Assembly: GCA_002401225.1 (NCBI GenBank)
Contig: NVSM01000040.1
Span: 6,914 to 12,787 of the forward strand
Direction: 5' to 3'
From: a bacterium
GTDB lineage: Bacteria > Planctomycetota > Phycisphaerae > Phycisphaerales > UBA1924
DNA: 5,874 nt
Shown: positions 4,605 through 5,874 of the stretch, piece by piece
Layout: the number at the start of each line of letters is the position of its first letter
How positions within the stretch are numbered: the stretch's first letter is position 1
The notes under the pieces: model-generated
The model's input: only the letters and a program-made list of their open reading frames with translations
Database searches by the model: none
Told to the model about the DNA's origin: nothing
Program-made: the position numbers and the translations under genes

Positions 4605-5874
4605 ATGAAGAAACAAATGATCGCCAAGAGTTTGCTGTGGTTGTGCGCGTTGATGGTGCTTGGTGGGTGTCGCTATCAGAGGCCTTGGTGTCCGACTGTG
4701 CGTGTGCCTCAAACGCAATGGACTTATGTGCGTGGGGCAGTCGCTGCGGATCATGCCCTCGCATCGCAAGCTGGGGCGGAGATGCTCGCGATGGGCGGCA
4801 ATGCGGTTGATGCAGCGGTCGCCGCATCGTTTACGCTCTCGGTCGTTCGCCCATACTCTTGTGGCATCGGGGGCGGTGGGTTTATGGTCATCCATCTGCC
4901 CGATGATCCAACGCACGGGTTCGTGAGCACGGCGATTAACTATCGCGAGACTTCGTATGTTGCTGGTGAATACTTTGAACGCAACGGGCTCGATAGCGAG
5001 CGTGGAGGCGCGGCCGTGGCGATTCCGGGGACGGTTGCGGGGTTGCTCTACGCGCTCGAACACTACGGGACGCTCGATCGCAAGACGGTGCTTGGGCCAG
5101 CGATGGAAGCAGCGATCACGGGGTTTGTGGTCGATGCGCATTATCAGGATATGGCCAAAGGGCTTGGGGAGATGGTGTTTCCAGATGAGCGATATCAGAA
5201 GCCTTACCCGTTGGTGTGGAAGAAGTTTTTGCGTGAAGGAAAGGTAAAGCGAGGCGATCGGATTCGCAATGAGCAGCAGTATCGAGTGTTAAAACTTATT
5301 GCCGAATTTGGCCGTGGTGGGTTTTACTCCGGTGATGTCGCCGAGGCGATTATTAAAGCGGTGAACAGTACTGGTGGTCAGATGACACATGGGGATTTGC
5401 AGGGGTATGAGCCGCTTGAGTACAAGCCGATGACTGGCATGGTCAATGGGTATTTGTTTATTGGGATGCCGCCGCCGTCGTCGGGCGGGGTGACGATGAT
5501 TCAGGCGTTACAGATGATGGATGCCGCCGGGTATGACTTTGCTTCGCCGATGGATAGCCATGAGGATGTGCATGTGATTACAGAGTCGCTCAAGCACGCC
5601 TTTGCGGATCGCTCGGCGTATCTCGCAGATCCAGAGTTTGTTGATTTACCGATTGCCGAGATGCTCGATCCAGAGAACATCGCGTTTCGGGCGGGGTTGA
5701 TCACTGATGGAGTTCATCCGCCAAGCTATTACGGCACGCATGATTTGATCCCCGAAGATGGCGGGACAAGTCACCTGTCGGTTGTAGACCAGTGGGGTGG
5801 TGCGGTTGCGTGCACGGAAACAATCAATCTTTCGTTCGGCTCTGTCGTCGGGGTCGATGCGTTTGGGTTCGTGC
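4605..5874 (+). CDS. ggt: Gamma-glutamyltranspeptidase, lipoprotein (3' end missing)
   Basis: The enzyme hydrolyses or transfers gamma-glutamyl groups of glutathione and other gamma-glutamyl compounds. It is made as a proenzyme that cuts itself before a threonine, which then becomes the N-terminal nucleophile of the small subunit. Seen: a lipoprotein signal peptide with lipobox LGGC (C22), so it is probably membrane-anchored in the cell envelope; NYRE with R114, matching the substrate-binding Arg114 of E. coli Ggt; the glycine-rich SCGIGGGGF near 87-95; MPPPSSGGVTM; DGGTSH with T388 as nucleophile (E. coli Thr391), and N408 exactly 20 residues later (E. coli Asn411). The frame is intact to the right edge (423 residues); most of the small subunit, with the usual total near 550-580, lies outside. 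An in-frame TGA at 4569 lies 36 nt before the ATG at 4605, and the signal peptide begins right at that ATG, which fixes the start. It follows the AstE-like gene by 17 nt in the same direction, suggesting one transcription unit. Confidence 0.95.
   Translation, partial: MKKQMIAKSLLWLCALMVLGGCRYQRPWCPTVRVPQTQWTYVRGAVAADHALASQAGAEMLAMGGNAVDAAVAASFTLSVVRPYSCGIGGGGFMVIHLPDDPTHGFVSTAINYRETSYVAGEYFERNGLDSERGGAAVAIPGTVAGLLYALEHYGTLDRKTVLGPAMEAAITGFVVDAHYQDMAKGLGEMVFPDERYQKPYPLVWKKFLREGKVKRGDRIRNEQQYRVLKLIAEFGRGGFYSGDVAEAIIKAVNSTGGQMTHGDLQGYEPLEYKPMTGMVNGYLFIGMPPPSSGGVTMIQALQMMDAAGYDFASPMDSHEDVHVITESLKHAFADRSAYLADPEFVDLPIAEMLDPENIAFRAGLITDGVHPPSYYGTHDLIPEDGGTSHLSVVDQWGGAVACTETINLSFGSVVGVDAFGFV

Noticed and set aside
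4451..4810. Plus-strand frame of 119 codons with a hydrophobic segment, overlapping two genes
   Set aside because: It covers the end of the AstE-like gene and the start of ggt in another frame; the hydrophobic run comes from repeated GATC/ATC-rich DNA.
4408..4827. Minus-strand frame of 139 codons across the AstE-like/ggt junction
   Set aside because: No Shine-Dalgarno or recognisable motif was seen, and it overlaps the well-supported ggt signal peptide.
1..5874. CRISPR array, tRNA, rRNA, insertion sequence or prophage parts
   Set aside because: No regularly spaced repeats, cloverleaf-like sequence, transposase motif or terminal inverted repeats were seen on either strand.

Overview
The window holds four protein genes, two of them cut by the window edges. 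It looks like a chromosomal stretch of a Gram-negative-type bacterium: one product has a Sec signal peptide and another a lipoprotein signal peptide, genes are spaced by 17 to about 330 bases, and base composition is moderate to slightly GC-rich. The mix of enzymes, the weak Shine-Dalgarno usage (only one of four starts has a clear one) and the style of the exported M14 peptidase would fit Planctomycetota, but that is a guess from pattern memory and is not proven by anything in the sequence.

Layout. Positions 1-896, minus strand: N-terminal 298 residues of a secreted M14A zinc carboxypeptidase with signal peptide, prodomain, Q/N/D-rich linker and most of the active site up to the DINRNW motif; its C-terminus lies outside the window. 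Positions 897-1223: a gene-free divergent intergenic region with a 9-bp inverted repeat, a 14/15-nt tandem direct repeat, a weak promoter candidate and a perfect 6-bp dyad. Positions 1224-3170, plus: a GCS2-family glutamate-cysteine-ligase-like amidoligase fused to a C-terminal pair of CBS domains. Positions 3171-3255: a short gap with a bulged hairpin. Positions 3256-4587, plus: a succinylglutamate desuccinylase/aspartoacylase-family zinc amidohydrolase with all expected catalytic residues and an odd C-terminal tail. Positions 4605-5874, plus: the first 423 residues of a lipoprotein gamma-glutamyltranspeptidase, cut after the catalytic threonine.

How they may work together (inference). The three plus-strand genes form an apparent transcription unit around amide bonds of glutamate and other amino acids. 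The ligase could make a gamma-glutamyl (or similar) amide under adenine-nucleotide control through its CBS pair. The AstE-like enzyme could cleave an N-acyl or amide bond in the cytoplasm, and the membrane-anchored transpeptidase could hydrolyse or transfer gamma-glutamyl groups outside. The divergent secreted carboxypeptidase would feed amino acids from peptides. The substrate of the ligase is unknown, and this is the main open question of the window.
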